Assembly (NCBI GenBank): GCA_029263455.1
Contig: JAJCXM010000007.1
Coordinates: 62,001-126,000, forward strand
DNA from: Holophagae bacterium
GTDB taxonomy: Bacteria > Acidobacteriota > Holophagae > Acanthopleuribacterales > Acanthopleuribacteraceae
DNA: 64,000 nucleotides
Direction: 5' to 3'
Shown here: positions 28,966 to 38,249 of the stretch, piece by piece
Numbering within the stretch: the stretch's first letter is position 1
How the letters are laid out: the number at the start of each line of letters is the position of its first letter
Notes under the pieces: model-generated
What the model was told of the DNA's origin: nothing
Database searches by the model: none
What the model saw: only the letters and a program-made list of their open reading frames with translations
Program-made: the position numbers and the translations under genes

Positions 28966-30021
28966 ATGTCACCAACATCAACAAGAATAGCTAGCTTTGC
29001 CATCGCTTTTTTTGGCTGTGGTCTTATTTATGCTGGCGGTTGCATAACGGCCAGATCCATGGGTAATCTCTCGTGTTCCATGGAAAGTGCCCATACGCCT
29101 AAAAAAGGTACCTTTGAGTTTTCACTAGGGTACCGAGACTTATATTCGGATCGTCATTTCCGAGGTACCCACGAAGAGACAGAACGTCAAGAGTTAGAGA
29201 ATGACGTGCGCAATGACGTTCAATCCTACGACATGAACCTTTCATACTGGTTGACCGACCGCTGGAAAATATCGGCAGGTCTTCCATATATTACTGCCGA
29301 TCGATCTTCGCTATACGAACATGACTTCCAGAATCGATACACCATGAAGGCTGATGGCATTGGTGATCTGCGCTTGATGGGCTTTTACGAATCTCTATTT
29401 ACTAAAGGTAAACACCCCAAGGGCTTAACGCTAGGTTTTGGTCTTAAGCTTCCCACGGGTTCTGATCACGTTCGTGACATTGCCTATCGCCCAACCGGTC
29501 CAGAAGAACGCAATATAGATCAGTCCATACAGCCGAGTGATGGCGGCACCGGTATCTATCTGGAAATATTGACATTCACTCAAATATTTAGCGAACGAAA
29601 TTTTCTCTACTTTTCGGGTTCATACCTTGTCAACCCTGAAGAAACCAATGGCGTTGAAACCCATCGTCGTAGTGAAGCAGAAGCCATCATGTCCGTGCCG
29701 GATGCCTATCAAATGCGGTTAGGTTATACGCGTAGCCTAATCCCGCGTCATGGACTAAACATGGACGTCGGTCTGCGTAATGAAGGGATTCCGCGTGAAG
29801 ACCTCATCGGAGGCAGTAATGGGTTTAGACGCCCAGGTTACGCTGTCTATGCGGAATTCGGTGTCAGCATGGACGTTGGTGCTCATCGTGTAGGTATCAA
29901 TATCCCTTACGCGATCCAACGCAACCGCGTAAAGAGCGTCGCTGACATCCAAAACGGTACCCATGGCGACGCCGCTTTTGCCGATTATTTGGTTCTAGCC
30001 ACTTATGGTTATCGTTGGTAA
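28966..30021 (+). CDS. Outer-membrane beta-barrel protein, MetA-pathway/transporter-like
   Basis: About 351 residues from the ATG at 28966, chosen because GGGGAT precedes it and a signal peptide (I-A-S-F-A-I-A-F-F-G-C-G) follows at once. A frame with an earlier ATG at 28861 exists but starts upstream of the predicted -10. After a Cys-containing leader, possibly a lipobox (Y-A-G-G-C), the chain shows alternating strands, with phrases such as L-S-Y-W-L-T-D-R-W and L-G-F-G-L-K-L-P-T-G that recall the putative phenol-degradation (MetA) barrel family. It ends in an aromatic residue (Y-G-Y-R-W), as barrels do. Substrate unknown. Confidence 0.72.
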   Translation: MSPTSTRIASFAIAFFGCGLIYAGGCITARSMGNLSCSMESAHTPKKGTFEFSLGYRDLYSDRHFRGTHEETERQELENDVRNDVQSYDMNLSYWLTDRWKISAGLPYITADRSSLYEHDFQNRYTMKADGIGDLRLMGFYESLFTKGKHPKGLTLGFGLKLPTGSDHVRDIAYRPTGPEERNIDQSIQPSDGGTGIYLEILTFTQIFSERNFLYFSGSYLVNPEETNGVETHRRSEAEAIMSVPDAYQMRLGYTRSLIPRHGLNMDVGLRNEGIPREDLIGGSNGFRRPGYAVYAEFGVSMDVGAHRVGINIPYAIQRNRVKSVADIQNGTHGDAAFADYLVLATYGYRW

Positions 30022-30030
30022 GTAAGGACT

Positions 30031-30058
30031 AAAAAGCCATAGCTATTGGGCTATGGCT
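30031..30058 (-). terminator. Rho-independent terminator of the ferritin-like gene
   Basis: Arms at 30035-30043 and 30050-30058 (AGCCATAGC/GCTATGGCT) form a 9-base stem with a 6-base loop. On the minus strand the stem is followed by five U residues. It lies about 20 bases past the stop of the 30079-30555 gene and may also stop the converging barrel transcript. Confidence 0.8.
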
Positions 30059-30078
30059 CAGGCCATTTGTCCGCTGAC

Positions 30079-30555
30079 CTAACCCATGCCCGTGATGTCT
30101 TGGGCTTCCTGGCTAACGTCAATCTCTCCAGGCTTGCGTAACATCTTATCGATTTCACCGATGTGCAAAGATTCCTGAACAATCGCCTGCCTGGCGTATT
30201 CTTCCAGAATGACGGACTCACCTTGTACTAACTTAAGCAGGTTCTCATACAGCTCAAGCGTTTTTTGTTCTGATTCCAAGGCTTCAAGCAGGATTTGGCG
30301 TATATCGTGTTGATGCGTCTCTAAAAGTGGTCCGATGCTTAGTGACGGGTGCGCCCCAAAATGGGTGATCAATTCCCCAGCTTTATGCGCATGGTCCATC
30401 CCTTCAGCCGCCTGGCTGCGCAGCCAGGAAACGATGGGGATACGGTTGTAGCCAAATACCATGAATGAGTAGTGGGTGTACTTCATGGCACCGGCTAGTT
30501 CGGACTCCAATATGCGGTTAAGCGTGTCAATGACGGCGTTTCTTTCGACATTCAT
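30079..30555 (-). CDS. Bacterioferritin-like diiron protein
   Basis: The 158-residue four-helix protein starts at an ATG with AAAAGGAG about 5 bases upstream. Conserved acids and His of the ferritin/bacterioferritin fold are present: Glu17/19, Glu51, Met53, His55, Glu94, Glu128 and His131. The family oxidises and stores iron, some members binding haem. The first metal motif is E-x3-H and not the E-x2-H of E. coli bacterioferritin, so it may be a divergent branch. Single-gene unit with its own terminator. Confidence 0.85.
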   Translation of the reverse strand: MNVERNAVIDTLNRILESELAGAMKYTHYSFMVFGYNRIPIVSWLRSQAAEGMDHAHKAGELITHFGAHPSLSIGPLLETHQHDIRQILLEALESEQKTLELYENLLKLVQGESVILEEYARQAIVQESLHIGEIDKMLRKPGEIDVSQEAQDITGMG

Positions 30556-30654
30556 AATGACTCCTTTTCTGACTCATTCAGGTCATGATTTTAGCTAATT
30601 AGCCGTTGTTTGTGGTGGCACAAGATGGAATGACAATTGATATATTTGGTCGTT

Positions 30655-30682
30655 CCCCGCAAGGTGGATTTTGTTTGCGGGG
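30655..30682 (-). terminator. Hairpin downstream of the DUF6607 gene
   Basis: An 8-base perfect stem (30655-30662 CCCCGCAA, 30675-30682 TTGCGGGG) with a 12-base loop lies about 25 bases after the DUF6607 stop. It lacks a U-tract, so termination is probable but not certain. Confidence 0.5.
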
Positions 30683-30706
30683 ACCGGCCATTGAAAATGG
30701 AAGCAG

Positions 30707-31648
30707 TCAGGATGAACTGTCATGTTGTGTTTTTACTGCCGCGGACGGAGCAGGAATTAAGAACGAATGAATGATTTCTTTCGCTTGCGCGTAGGCCAAT
30801 CCCTTGGTCTCGGTTTGCATGTCCGAAGCCAGTTGGAAAAGATGATGATAAAGTCGTTTCCCATCTTTTTCTTTTAATAACTTGATGTGTTGTTCGCTTG
30901 TATAGAGATCACGCCATGCGGCGCGAATCTCTGCCCACACGGACTCACGTGCTTGCCACCAAAGCAACACGTCTTTGAGGCTGTCGTCGCGGATGATTTG
31001 GTATTGGTTTAGGCCCGCTTCGCGAACGAGGCTGCGCGATTCGCTAACGATGAACTTGGTGTTGTCTTGTTCATGAACCCAGCCAGTTGGTGTTACCAGG
31101 TGGCGGTTTGTGGCGACTAATACGTCATAGTCACTACGCTTGGTGTATTCGCGTCGCGGTAAGGGTCGATTGGTCCGTTGGGATTGCCACAGCGAGTGCT
31201 CTTTGGCGTGTTCCCATGTACCAATGGACTCGTAACGAGGACTGTCGTCAACTTGGAAGACCCTTTGAATCCATTGACCCTTGACGTCTTTCGTTTCCAA
31301 TGTGCGTTTTGACCACGTCAGGTCAGTTTGGTATTCCCACAACCACTCGCCCTCATACTGCCAGTCTTGGCGCCAATGTTTGATGGCGCCGTTTGACGTT
31401 TTTAATAAATGCTGCAGCGAAATAAAGTGGGACGTTTGTTCAAGGACGACGACGATTTCCCTGGCTGCAGCCTTATAGGCAGGGCGCAGCTCATAGCCAA
31501 CTTCCAGAGGCACGGTTTCTTCGAAATTGAAACTCACCGAATAGGTGCCTGCCATCGCCAAGATAGCTTGCCGGTCCTTTTCGAACTTGCTCTCGTTTAT
31601 TGTTTCGGGACTATTCAATAACATGATGGCTGTAAGTATCGCGTTCAT
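30707..31648 (-). CDS. DUF6607-like secreted protein
   Basis: 313 residues from the ATG at 31648, which has AGGAGA just upstream; a TTG 15 bases earlier is less likely. The N-terminus is a short signal-like stretch. The body shows the G-Y-E-L-R-P-A-Y, L-Q-H-L-L and H-W-R-Q-D-W phrases I associate with the DUF6607 family, then W-L-W-E-Y-Q and many Trp and charged residues. The function of the family is unknown. It is a single-gene unit, divergent from the ABC transporter. Confidence 0.7.
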   Translation of the reverse strand: MNAILTAIMLLNSPETINESKFEKDRQAILAMAGTYSVSFNFEETVPLEVGYELRPAYKAAAREIVVVLEQTSHFISLQHLLKTSNGAIKHWRQDWQYEGEWLWEYQTDLTWSKRTLETKDVKGQWIQRVFQVDDSPRYESIGTWEHAKEHSLWQSQRTNRPLPRREYTKRSDYDVLVATNRHLVTPTGWVHEQDNTKFIVSESRSLVREAGLNQYQIIRDDSLKDVLLWWQARESVWAEIRAAWRDLYTSEQHIKLLKEKDGKRLYHHLFQLASDMQTETKGLAYAQAKEIIHSFLIPAPSAAVKTQHDSSS

Positions 31649-31827
31649 CTCTTCTCCTACCAATCTATTTTTATGAAAAAGTTGTGGGCCACTATAGTCG
31701 TCGATGGTTTCTGATGGCGCACGAAGGTTAAGGGGTTTTGCGTTTCAGGCTGCAAATGAAGCTGCAAATCCCCAAGAATTGGCTACGAACTTTTCGTCTT
31801 TTTGGGGCATGTATCTAGCTGATTGCG

Positions 31828-31833
31828 TATAAT
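31828..31833 (+). promoter_or_regulatory. -10 element placing transcription at the ABC gene start codon
   Basis: TATAAT ends 8 bases before the ATG at 31842. A start point 6-8 bases downstream would put the transcript's first base at or next to the ATG. No ribosome site is present between them. Confidence 0.5.
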
Positions 31834-31841
31834 GGCCGCTT

Positions 31842-32732
31842 ATGTTGGAACTAAACTCGGTTGTCAAAAGGTTCGGCCGCAATTGTGCCGTGAATGATGT
31901 GTCTTTTCGTGTACCGGCTGGCAGAATTAGCGGGTTGTTGGGTCCCAATGGAGCCGGTAAAACAACCATTATTCGTATGATCATGGACATTTTGAGGCCT
32001 GATGAAGGCCTAATCCAGCTGCACGGTGAATGGTCACAAAGCAAACGCAAGAATGCGATTGGTTATTTGCCTGAAGAGCGGGGCCTTTATACCCGAGAAC
32101 GGGTGGACGATACGCTGCTTTATTTTGCGATGCTTAAGGGTTTGTCGCGGCATACGGCGCAGAAAAACGTGGCGACTTTTTTAGAGCGTCTGGGTATGCA
32201 GGATGTGGCTCGTGAGCGCATCAAGAAATTGAGCAAAGGCAATCAACAAAAGATTCAGTTCATAGCCACCGTTGTTTCCAGGCCACCACTACTGATACTT
32301 GATGAGCCTTTCTCCGGTTTGGACCCCGTCAATGTCAAGCTAATCAGCGAAATCATTCGCGAGTTACACGACGACGGCATGACGATTATTTTCTCCACTC
32401 ATCAGATGAATCAAGTGGAAGCTTTCTGTGAAAACATGTTCCTCATTAATCATGGACGTTTGATTTTAGAAGGTGAAGTGGAACCCATCATCTCCAGTCG
32501 TTCCGGATCATTTGTGGTCATTGAAGGCCCGTCTGAGCTGGATGACAGCGACATGTTCACGGTGACGGGGCAGGTGAAGAACGGGTTCCAAATCAAACTT
32601 CGAGATGGGCAAACATATCGGGATCTGCTTGCTTGGTTGGCAAAGAGTCCAGTGGATGTCACCTCTGTGCAACCTTTCCGACTTCCTCTATCGGATATAT
32701 TCATCAGTGAGGTGCAAAGCCAAGATGGATAA
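31842..32732 (+). CDS. ABC transporter ATP-binding protein (ABC-2 exporter, NatA-like)
   Basis: The 296-residue ATPase has Walker [10 protein letters not shown] near residue 36, a signature L-S-K-G-N-Q-Q-K, Walker B L-L-I-L-D-E-P and the switch His in F-S-T-H-Q. The signature starts L-S-K-G and not L-S-G-G, as in several Na+/drug exporter ATPases. The C-terminal 70 residues form the usual extension of this group. It overlaps the permease gene by 8 bases, so the two should be made together as an exporter. Confidence 0.93.
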   Translation: MLELNSVVKRFGRNCAVNDVSFRVPAGRISGLLGPNGAGKTTIIRMIMDILRPDEGLIQLHGEWSQSKRKNAIGYLPEERGLYTRERVDDTLLYFAMLKGLSRHTAQKNVATFLERLGMQDVARERIKKLSKGNQQKIQFIATVVSRPPLLILDEPFSGLDPVNVKLISEIIRELHDDGMTIIFSTHQMNQVEAFCENMFLINHGRLILEGEVEPIISSRSGSFVVIEGPSELDDSDMFTVTGQVKNGFQIKLRDGQTYRDLLAWLAKSPVDVTSVQPFRLPLSDIFISEVQSQDG

Positions 32733-34071
32733 GATAAGGGTCGTTACCTTTCGTGAATTCATAACGCAATTAAAGCGACCTTCATTTTGGTGGCTCACTT
32801 TTGGCATGCCGTTGTTAATCGCCTTAGGCGTGCTGCTCATGTTTGGCATCATGGCCGTGGTGATAGCAACAAGGGACAGTAAAGAGACCGTTGGAAGTAA
32901 GGTTATTGGCATTGTTGACCATGCCGGTGTTGTGCACATTGATGCGCTAAACCACGGCGAGGCTAGACAGCCGTTTGATGCGGCCGAGTTCAAACAGAAA
33001 CTTAGTGGCTTCAAGATACATCCCAGCCTCGTTGACACCATCGTGAAATTCTCAGAGAAGCGAAACGGTCCAACAGACCGCGAGGATGGCTATCGCCTCT
33101 ATGCTGATCGTGAAACGGCCGTATTGGCTCTAGAAGCAGAAGCCATTAATTCGTTCCTGATTGTACCCGAAGATTTTCGTGAGTGTTTTGTTGCCGAATT
33201 TGTGCAAAAAAATGAATCGGAAGACCGTATTTCCGTGCGCTCAGTTGAAAGACATATTCGAAATATGTTGATCGATGAGGTGGCAGAGGAACCGCTCGCC
33301 AGTCATCTAATCTACCCACTCGAAGAACTAAATCGAACTTATTTGGAACCTAAAACTGTGGACGATGAGGAGTCTGAGTGGACGGAAAAGATACGCAACT
33401 ACTTAATGCCCATTATGCTTCTTGTCCTGATGGTGATGGTCATATTTGGTAGTACGGATCGCCTGATCCGCGGCATGGTTGAAGAAAAGCAGAACCGTGT
33501 CATTGAAGTACTGTTGTCGTCCGTTACCGCCAATCAATTAATGGCAGGTAAAGTGTTTGGCTTAGGCTTGGTTGGGTTAGTTCAGCTCATTATTTGGAGT
33601 TTGGGCTTTATCTGGCCATTGAGTTTTGCGGTTGGCATACTCAAGATAGGGCCAGCAACCTTGCTCGTCTTTTTGATCTTTTTTCTGCTGGGCTACTTTC
33701 TGCTGGCCACCTTCATCCTTTCGTTTGGATCGTTAGGAAACAATATTCAGGAAGCTGGCCAGTGGTCCATGGTTTGGATTCTCCTGGCTTTGTCACCTAT
33801 GTTTGTTCTTCCTAACATTATTGAGAGTCCAGAAGGTGTGTTAGCTCAGATAGCGACATACTTCCCGTTGACTGCACCGCTGGGCGTGGTTGCGCGAATG
33901 GGGGCCAATGCCATCAGTTTTGGCGAAATATGTCTGAGTTTATTAGTACTTATTGTTTCGCTAGCTCTGAGTATTCGCATAGGTGCCAAAGTATTCCGGA
34001 TCGGAATCTTAATGACTGGAAAATCCCCCAATCCCATTGAGTTATGGCGCGCTTGGCGACAGAGTAATTGA
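32725..34071 (+). CDS. ABC-2 type permease (NatB-like)
   Basis: 448 residues from the ATG at 32725, inside the end of the ATPase gene. An N-terminal membrane helix (about 20-48) is followed by a soluble extracytoplasmic domain (about 50-225) and five or six helices to the C-terminus. The stretch R-G-M-V-E-E-K-Q-N-R-V-I-E-V-L-L-S is the conserved coupling segment of ABC-2 permeases. With the ATPase it should form a Na+, lipid or drug exporter; the substrate cannot be read from sequence. Confidence 0.9.
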   Translation: MDKIRVVTFREFITQLKRPSFWWLTFGMPLLIALGVLLMFGIMAVVIATRDSKETVGSKVIGIVDHAGVVHIDALNHGEARQPFDAAEFKQKLSGFKIHPSLVDTIVKFSEKRNGPTDREDGYRLYADRETAVLALEAEAINSFLIVPEDFRECFVAEFVQKNESEDRISVRSVERHIRNMLIDEVAEEPLASHLIYPLEELNRTYLEPKTVDDEESEWTEKIRNYLMPIMLLVLMVMVIFGSTDRLIRGMVEEKQNRVIEVLLSSVTANQLMAGKVFGLGLVGLVQLIIWSLGFIWPLSFAVGILKIGPATLLVFLIFFLLGYFLLATFILSFGSLGNNIQEAGQWSMVWILLALSPMFVLPNIIESPEGVLAQIATYFPLTAPLGVVARMGANAISFGEICLSLLVLIVSLALSIRIGAKVFRIGILMTGKSPNPIELWRAWRQSN

Positions 34072-34081
34072 GGTTTTACGT

Positions 34082-34867
34082 ATGATCTTAGACATGTACC
34101 AGTTAGACGCTTTTACCGACGTCGTTTTTGCCGGTAATCCTGCAGCGATTTGTCCCTTGAACCGTTGGATCGCCGATGATCAAATGCAATCGATCGCTAC
34201 GGAAAACAATCTATCGGAAACGGCTTTTTATGTGCCCATCGCTGGTGGCTTCCATTTGCGTTGGTTTACGCCAACGGCCGAAGTGGATTTATGTGGACAT
34301 GCGACCCTTGCTGCCGCCGCTCTGCTGTTTGATCACTTACATTACGAACAACCGATCGTGCGATTCAAGACACGCAGCGGATGGCTGTCGGTGATGCGCA
34401 AGAATGGCGGCTTCGAAATGGATTTTCCAATAGACGTGGCAGAAGCTTGCCAGACGCCCGCGTTGTTGGCAGAGGCAATTCCGGCTGAGACTGAGTTTGT
34501 CGGCCGCAGTAAGGATGACTATTTAGTGGTACTAGCCGATGAAATGCAGCTTCGCTCGCTGCAGCCCGATTATCGTATGTTGAAAGCTTTGGGTGGACGC
34601 GGCGTTTTAGTAACTGCAAAAGGAAACGATGTTGACTTCGTTTCTCGCTGTTTTTTCCCCTTCCATGGCATTGATGAAGATCCGGTTACGGGATCTGCGC
34701 ATTGCACTCTGGCCCCTTACTGGTCGCATCGATTGGGGCGCAATAAATTGAGCGCTCGCCAAATTTCCGCTCGTGGAGGCGACTTGCTCTGTGAGGTGGA
34801 CGGCGATCGAGTACGGATAATGGGTCAAGCCAAACTGTTCATGAAAGGACAGATCTTTCTTGCCTGA
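34082..34867 (+). CDS. PhzF-family isomerase/epimerase-like protein
   Basis: About 261 residues from the ATG at 34082 (GAGG 8 bases upstream). The N-terminus has Y-Q-L-D-A-F-T-D and F-A-G-N-P-A-A, then L-S-E-T-A-F with the family's catalytic Glu, L-C-G-H-A-T-L-A-A-A, and D-E-D-P-V-T-G-S-A-H-C. These are the PhzF fold hallmarks. No phenazine genes are nearby, so it is probably a general isomerase. The gene starts shortly after the permease stop and may belong to its operon. Confidence 0.9.
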   Translation: MILDMYQLDAFTDVVFAGNPAAICPLNRWIADDQMQSIATENNLSETAFYVPIAGGFHLRWFTPTAEVDLCGHATLAAAALLFDHLHYEQPIVRFKTRSGWLSVMRKNGGFEMDFPIDVAEACQTPALLAEAIPAETEFVGRSKDDYLVVLADEMQLRSLQPDYRMLKALGGRGVLVTAKGNDVDFVSRCFFPFHGIDEDPVTGSAHCTLAPYWSHRLGRNKLSARQISARGGDLLCEVDGDRVRIMGQAKLFMKGQIFLA

Positions 34868-34918
34868 AAATGACTTGAGTGTCTTGTGGTGTAGAGGCTC
34901 ATTAGCGGCCGTCAATCC

Positions 34919-35587
34919 GTGATCATACAAGTTGCCGGTGTTCATGGCATTGATGAGATAGATATGTTGGCTAGCCATGGCGTGGATTGGGTGGGTTTTC
35001 CATTGCGCCTGGACATTCACAAGCCTGACGTATCTGAAAGCAACGCCAAATGTTTGATGCACGAGGTTCTGCAGCGAGCTATGACGCCTGTTCTGATCAC
35101 CTATGTCCAGGAGGCTAACGAACTTCTTGATCTTGCAGATGAGCTGGGTGTGGACCATATTCAGCTTCACGGTCCAGTGTCGGTTGAAAACTGTAGACTG
35201 ATTAAACAGAATAGGCCGAAGTGGACGATCATCAAGAGTCTTGTTGTTGGCCATCCACTTGAGCCGGATCCCTTGGTACTGGCTGATTCTTTACAACCCT
35301 ATGTCGATTGGTTCATTACCGATACATATGATCCCGCCACAGGCGCGAGCGGTGCCACGGGCAAGGTTCACGACTGGAATCTGGCCGCAGCGCTAGTGAA
35401 GTCTGTCAACAAGCCAGTCATGCTAGCTGGCGGATTAAGCGGTCACAACGTGGCGGCAGCCATCGGAAAAACAAATTGTGCAGGTGTTGATGCACATAGC
35501 AAGCTGGAAGACCGATATGGAAAGAAGCAGTCCAACAAGGTGTCGGCATTCGTACGTAAAGCACGGCAAGCAGCCTTGAAAAGCTGA
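34919..35587 (+). CDS. TrpF-like (beta/alpha)8 protein lacking the catalytic Cys
   Basis: 222 residues from a GTG; an in-frame stop at 34892 leaves no better start. The fold matches phosphoribosylanthranilate isomerase: I-Q-L-H-G near 81-85, T-D-T-Y-D-P with Asp135, G-A-S-G-A-T-G-K at 142-149, M-L-A-G-G-L-S near 168, and V-D-A-H-S-K near 190. The first strand reads Q-V-A-G where TrpF has K-I-C-G, so the general-base Cys is replaced by Ala6. No other tryptophan genes are present. It may be a paralogue with a new substrate or a variant TrpF using another base. Confidence 0.8.
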   Translation: MIIQVAGVHGIDEIDMLASHGVDWVGFPLRLDIHKPDVSESNAKCLMHEVLQRAMTPVLITYVQEANELLDLADELGVDHIQLHGPVSVENCRLIKQNRPKWTIIKSLVVGHPLEPDPLVLADSLQPYVDWFITDTYDPATGASGATGKVHDWNLAAALVKSVNKPVMLAGGLSGHNVAAAIGKTNCAGVDAHSKLEDRYGKKQSNKVSAFVRKARQAALKS

Positions 35588-35593
35588 TGTTTG

Positions 35594-35621
35594 TTGCACC
35601 GTGCCACGGAGTCGCTACAAT
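35594..35621 (+). promoter_or_regulatory. Sigma-70-type promoter of the S9 peptidase gene
   Basis: TTGCAC (35594-35599) and TACAAT (35616-35621) are separated by 16 bases. The S9 start follows 36 bases later. The same TTGCAC-16 spacing occurs before the tRNA-Thr gene. Confidence 0.6.
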
Positions 35622-35657
35622 AGCCGTCAGGGACTGATTGTTATTTGGGGGTTGTTC

Positions 35658-37718
35658 ATGATTCGATCGTTATTGATTTGTTTGTCGTTTTTGGCGTTGA
35701 TGGCCAAAGATCCGCTGACGCTGGAAGACATCACTAAATTGCAGAGCGTGACGGATGTTTGTATTGCGCCGTCTGGGCAATGGGCCGCGTACACTGTTTC
35801 TGTGCCGCGCAATCTATTTGTTGATGAAGATGGCCCCGCCTATAACCACCTTTACGTTTGGGACGCAAAGCGAGGTTCGCGCGCTTTTGTCACCGGCTCA
35901 CATTCCGTATCTAGAATTCAAGTGACAGGCGATAGCAAAAACATTACCTTTCTCTCCAAACGCGATAACGATGAATTTGCGGCTTTATATGCGTTGCCTG
36001 TTGATGGCGGCGAGGCGCAGCGCTGGATCAAACATGAGACTTCAATTGGCAACTATGATTTGAGTCCTGACGGTAAACGTGTCGCTTTTACCGCATTGAC
36101 CAAAGGTAAAGATCGGAAAAAGCTGGCAGAGAAGGGTTTTAAGGCCGAGCTATATGAAGAGGAAACCCCAATGGGTCAACTCTTTGTTTGGGATCACGAT
36201 ACAAAGTCGGCTGAACCCATGAACATCGACGGCTCGGTTGATCGCGTCGTTTGGAGCCCCAACAGCCAACAGATGGCCATAACGGTTGCGCCAACGGGTC
36301 TCATCGACGACAACTATATGTTCCGCCAACTTCAAGTGATTGACCAAGCCGGAGCTGTGGTTCAGAAGTTCAAGAACGCAGGAAAATCCGGATCTTTTGT
36401 GTGGGCACCAGACGGCCAAACGATTGCCATTATTGCCGGTCAAGATATCCATGATCCTAAAGAGAGCACCTTAACTCTTGCTTCCATGTCTGATGGCCGT
36501 TTGCGAACGTTATTAAGCGACTACCAGGGCCACGCCCATCAACTGCACTGGAAGAAAGCGGACAAAATATTGGCTCTTTATGATGTGGGCACCCAATCGA
36601 CCCTCTTATCAATCAATGTCGTTGATGCCAAAGCCAGCGTGCTCATTCCGCCAACAGGACCTTATTTCTCGAATTTTGAGGTTGCTGGCGATCAGGTTTT
36701 CCTGGAAGGTGAATCCTCCAAACATCCGGGCGAACTGTTCGGTTGGAAGTTGACCAGTAAAGAAAAGCCCAAGAGGCTCACGAATTCCAATGAATTTCTT
36801 GACCAAGCGGCGATTGGCAAACAAGAAGTCGTTCAAGTTAAAGCTCGAGATGGAGTGATGTTTGAAGGCATTCTCATTCGTCCGGTCGATGAACAACCCA
36901 ATACACGTTACCCCTTAATCATGTGTGTGCATGGCGGACCAGAATCTCACATCAGCAACGGATGGCTCACGCGTTACAGTTATCCTGGCCATTTGGCAGC
37001 AGCACAAGGTTATGCCGTTTTTTATCCCAATTACCGTGGTAGTACAGGCCGTGGCGTTGCCTTTTCTAAACTGAGTCAAGGTGATCCCGCTGGAAAAGAA
37101 TTTGATGACTTGGTCGATGCTGTGGACCATTTGGTAGCCATGGGACTTGTTGATCGTGACAAGGTCGGCATCACCGGAGGGTCTTACGGTGGTTATGCTA
37201 CGGCATGGGCGTCGACCAAGTTTTCAGATCGCTTTGCGGCTGGCGTCATGTTTGTCGGTATCAGTGACAAACTCTCGAAAGTAGGCACCACCGATATCGC
37301 CAATGAAGAGTTTTATGTGCATGCCATGCATCGAATCTGGGACAACGATGATACTTGGAGATTCTTTTTAGAACGTAGTCCCATTTTTCACGCAGGAAAC
37401 AGCAAGACACCGCTTTTGATCATGCACGGTAAAGAAGACCCACGTGTTCATCCAAGTCAGTCGATGGAAATGTTCAGGCATCTGAAGCTAAGAGGCGAAG
37501 CGCCGGTTCGTTTGGTCTTTTATCCAGGTGAAGGTCACGGAAATCGCAAAGGCGCTGCCCGCTACGATTATTCTCTTCGTTTGATGAGGTGGATGGACCA
37601 TTACCTCAAGGGTGCTGGGGGTGCAATGCCTGAGTTTGATTTGGAATACCCTGCTAAAGATTCGTCTGATTCGAGCACAAAGGTTGATACCGAGGTAGAA
37701 GTTGAGGAGGCTTTTTGA
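35658..37718 (+). CDS. S9-family prolyl oligopeptidase-type peptidase
   Basis: 686 residues from the ATG at 35658 with a G-rich ribosome site upstream and a signal peptide of about 17 residues. An N-terminal beta-propeller (about 25-400) precedes the alpha/beta-hydrolase domain. The triad is Ser509 (G-S-Y-G-G-Y), Asp594 (G-K-E-D-P-R-V) and His627 (G-E-G-H-G-N). The C-terminus is an acidic Ser/Asp/Glu-rich tail. It should cleave short peptides in the periplasm or outside. Its stop codon overlaps the Nudix start. Confidence 0.92.
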   Translation: MIRSLLICLSFLALMAKDPLTLEDITKLQSVTDVCIAPSGQWAAYTVSVPRNLFVDEDGPAYNHLYVWDAKRGSRAFVTGSHSVSRIQVTGDSKNITFLSKRDNDEFAALYALPVDGGEAQRWIKHETSIGNYDLSPDGKRVAFTALTKGKDRKKLAEKGFKAELYEEETPMGQLFVWDHDTKSAEPMNIDGSVDRVVWSPNSQQMAITVAPTGLIDDNYMFRQLQVIDQAGAVVQKFKNAGKSGSFVWAPDGQTIAIIAGQDIHDPKESTLTLASMSDGRLRTLLSDYQGHAHQLHWKKADKILALYDVGTQSTLLSINVVDAKASVLIPPTGPYFSNFEVAGDQVFLEGESSKHPGELFGWKLTSKEKPKRLTNSNEFLDQAAIGKQEVVQVKARDGVMFEGILIRPVDEQPNTRYPLIMCVHGGPESHISNGWLTRYSYPGHLAAAQGYAVFYPNYRGSTGRGVAFSKLSQGDPAGKEFDDLVDAVDHLVAMGLVDRDKVGITGGSYGGYATAWASTKFSDRFAAGVMFVGISDKLSKVGTTDIANEEFYVHAMHRIWDNDDTWRFFLERSPIFHAGNSKTPLLIMHGKEDPRVHPSQSMEMFRHLKLRGEAPVRLVFYPGEGHGNRKGAARYDYSLRLMRWMDHYLKGAGGAMPEFDLEYPAKDSSDSSTKVDTEVEVEEAF

Positions 37719-38242
37719 AGCGAACGGACAGTCGTCTTCAATACGGCGGCAGGTTCCTTGAATTCTGGGAAACCGGCGACGGTTATGAATATATAAAACG
37801 CAGCCAAGGTAGCGTCGTCGTCGGTATCATTGCGCTGACTGCGCAGGGCGAACTGGTTTTGGTAGATCAATATCGGCCGCCTGTAGACAATTGTGTGATT
37901 GGCCTGCCAGCTGGTTTAGTGGCTGACGAAGTGGTAACCGAAACTGAGTTAGCCGCAGCGCAACGCGAATTATTTGAAGAAACCGGATTCTGGAGTCCCG
38001 AATGGGAGTTGTGGATTAAGGGGCCGCTGAGTTCTGGTTCTTCGTCAGAGACAATGAGTTTGTTTGTTGCTCGAGATGCTGAAAAGAGAGGGGCAGGAGG
38101 GGGCGACCAATCAGAAACGATTGATGTTCACGTCGTGCCGGTCACTCAATTGGAGGTTTGGTTGAAGTCACAAGAGTCGTTGGGAAAGTGGGTTGACCCC
38201 AAGGTTCTGCTCGGTGCTTATGTTGCGCGTTGCATGCATTAG
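37715..38242 (+). CDS. Nudix hydrolase, ADP-ribose pyrophosphatase-like
   Basis: The 175-residue protein begins at a TTG overlapping the S9 stop by 4 bases, with a strong GAGGAGG 4 bases ahead, so translation is coupled. The Nudix core R-E-L-F-E-E-T-G-F is intact, with the upstream Glu correctly spaced. The leading Gly of the box is displaced by a small insertion. Preceding residues (Q-Y-R-P-P, L-P-A-G-L-V) match the ADP-ribose pyrophosphatase branch. It likely clears nucleotide-sugar or ADP-ribose. It converges on thiL with only 7 bases between. Confidence 0.88.
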   Translation: MKRTDSRLQYGGRFLEFWETGDGYEYIKRSQGSVVVGIIALTAQGELVLVDQYRPPVDNCVIGLPAGLVADEVVTETELAAAQRELFEETGFWSPEWELWIKGPLSSGSSSETMSLFVARDAEKRGAGGGDQSETIDVHVVPVTQLEVWLKSQESLGKWVDPKVLLGAYVARCMH

Positions 38243-38249
38243 CGAGTGA

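Noticed and set aside
32605-32724. 40-codon extension of the ABC permease
   Set aside because: It lies inside the ATPase gene; the ATG at 32725 gives the normal 8-base overlap and family-like N-terminus.
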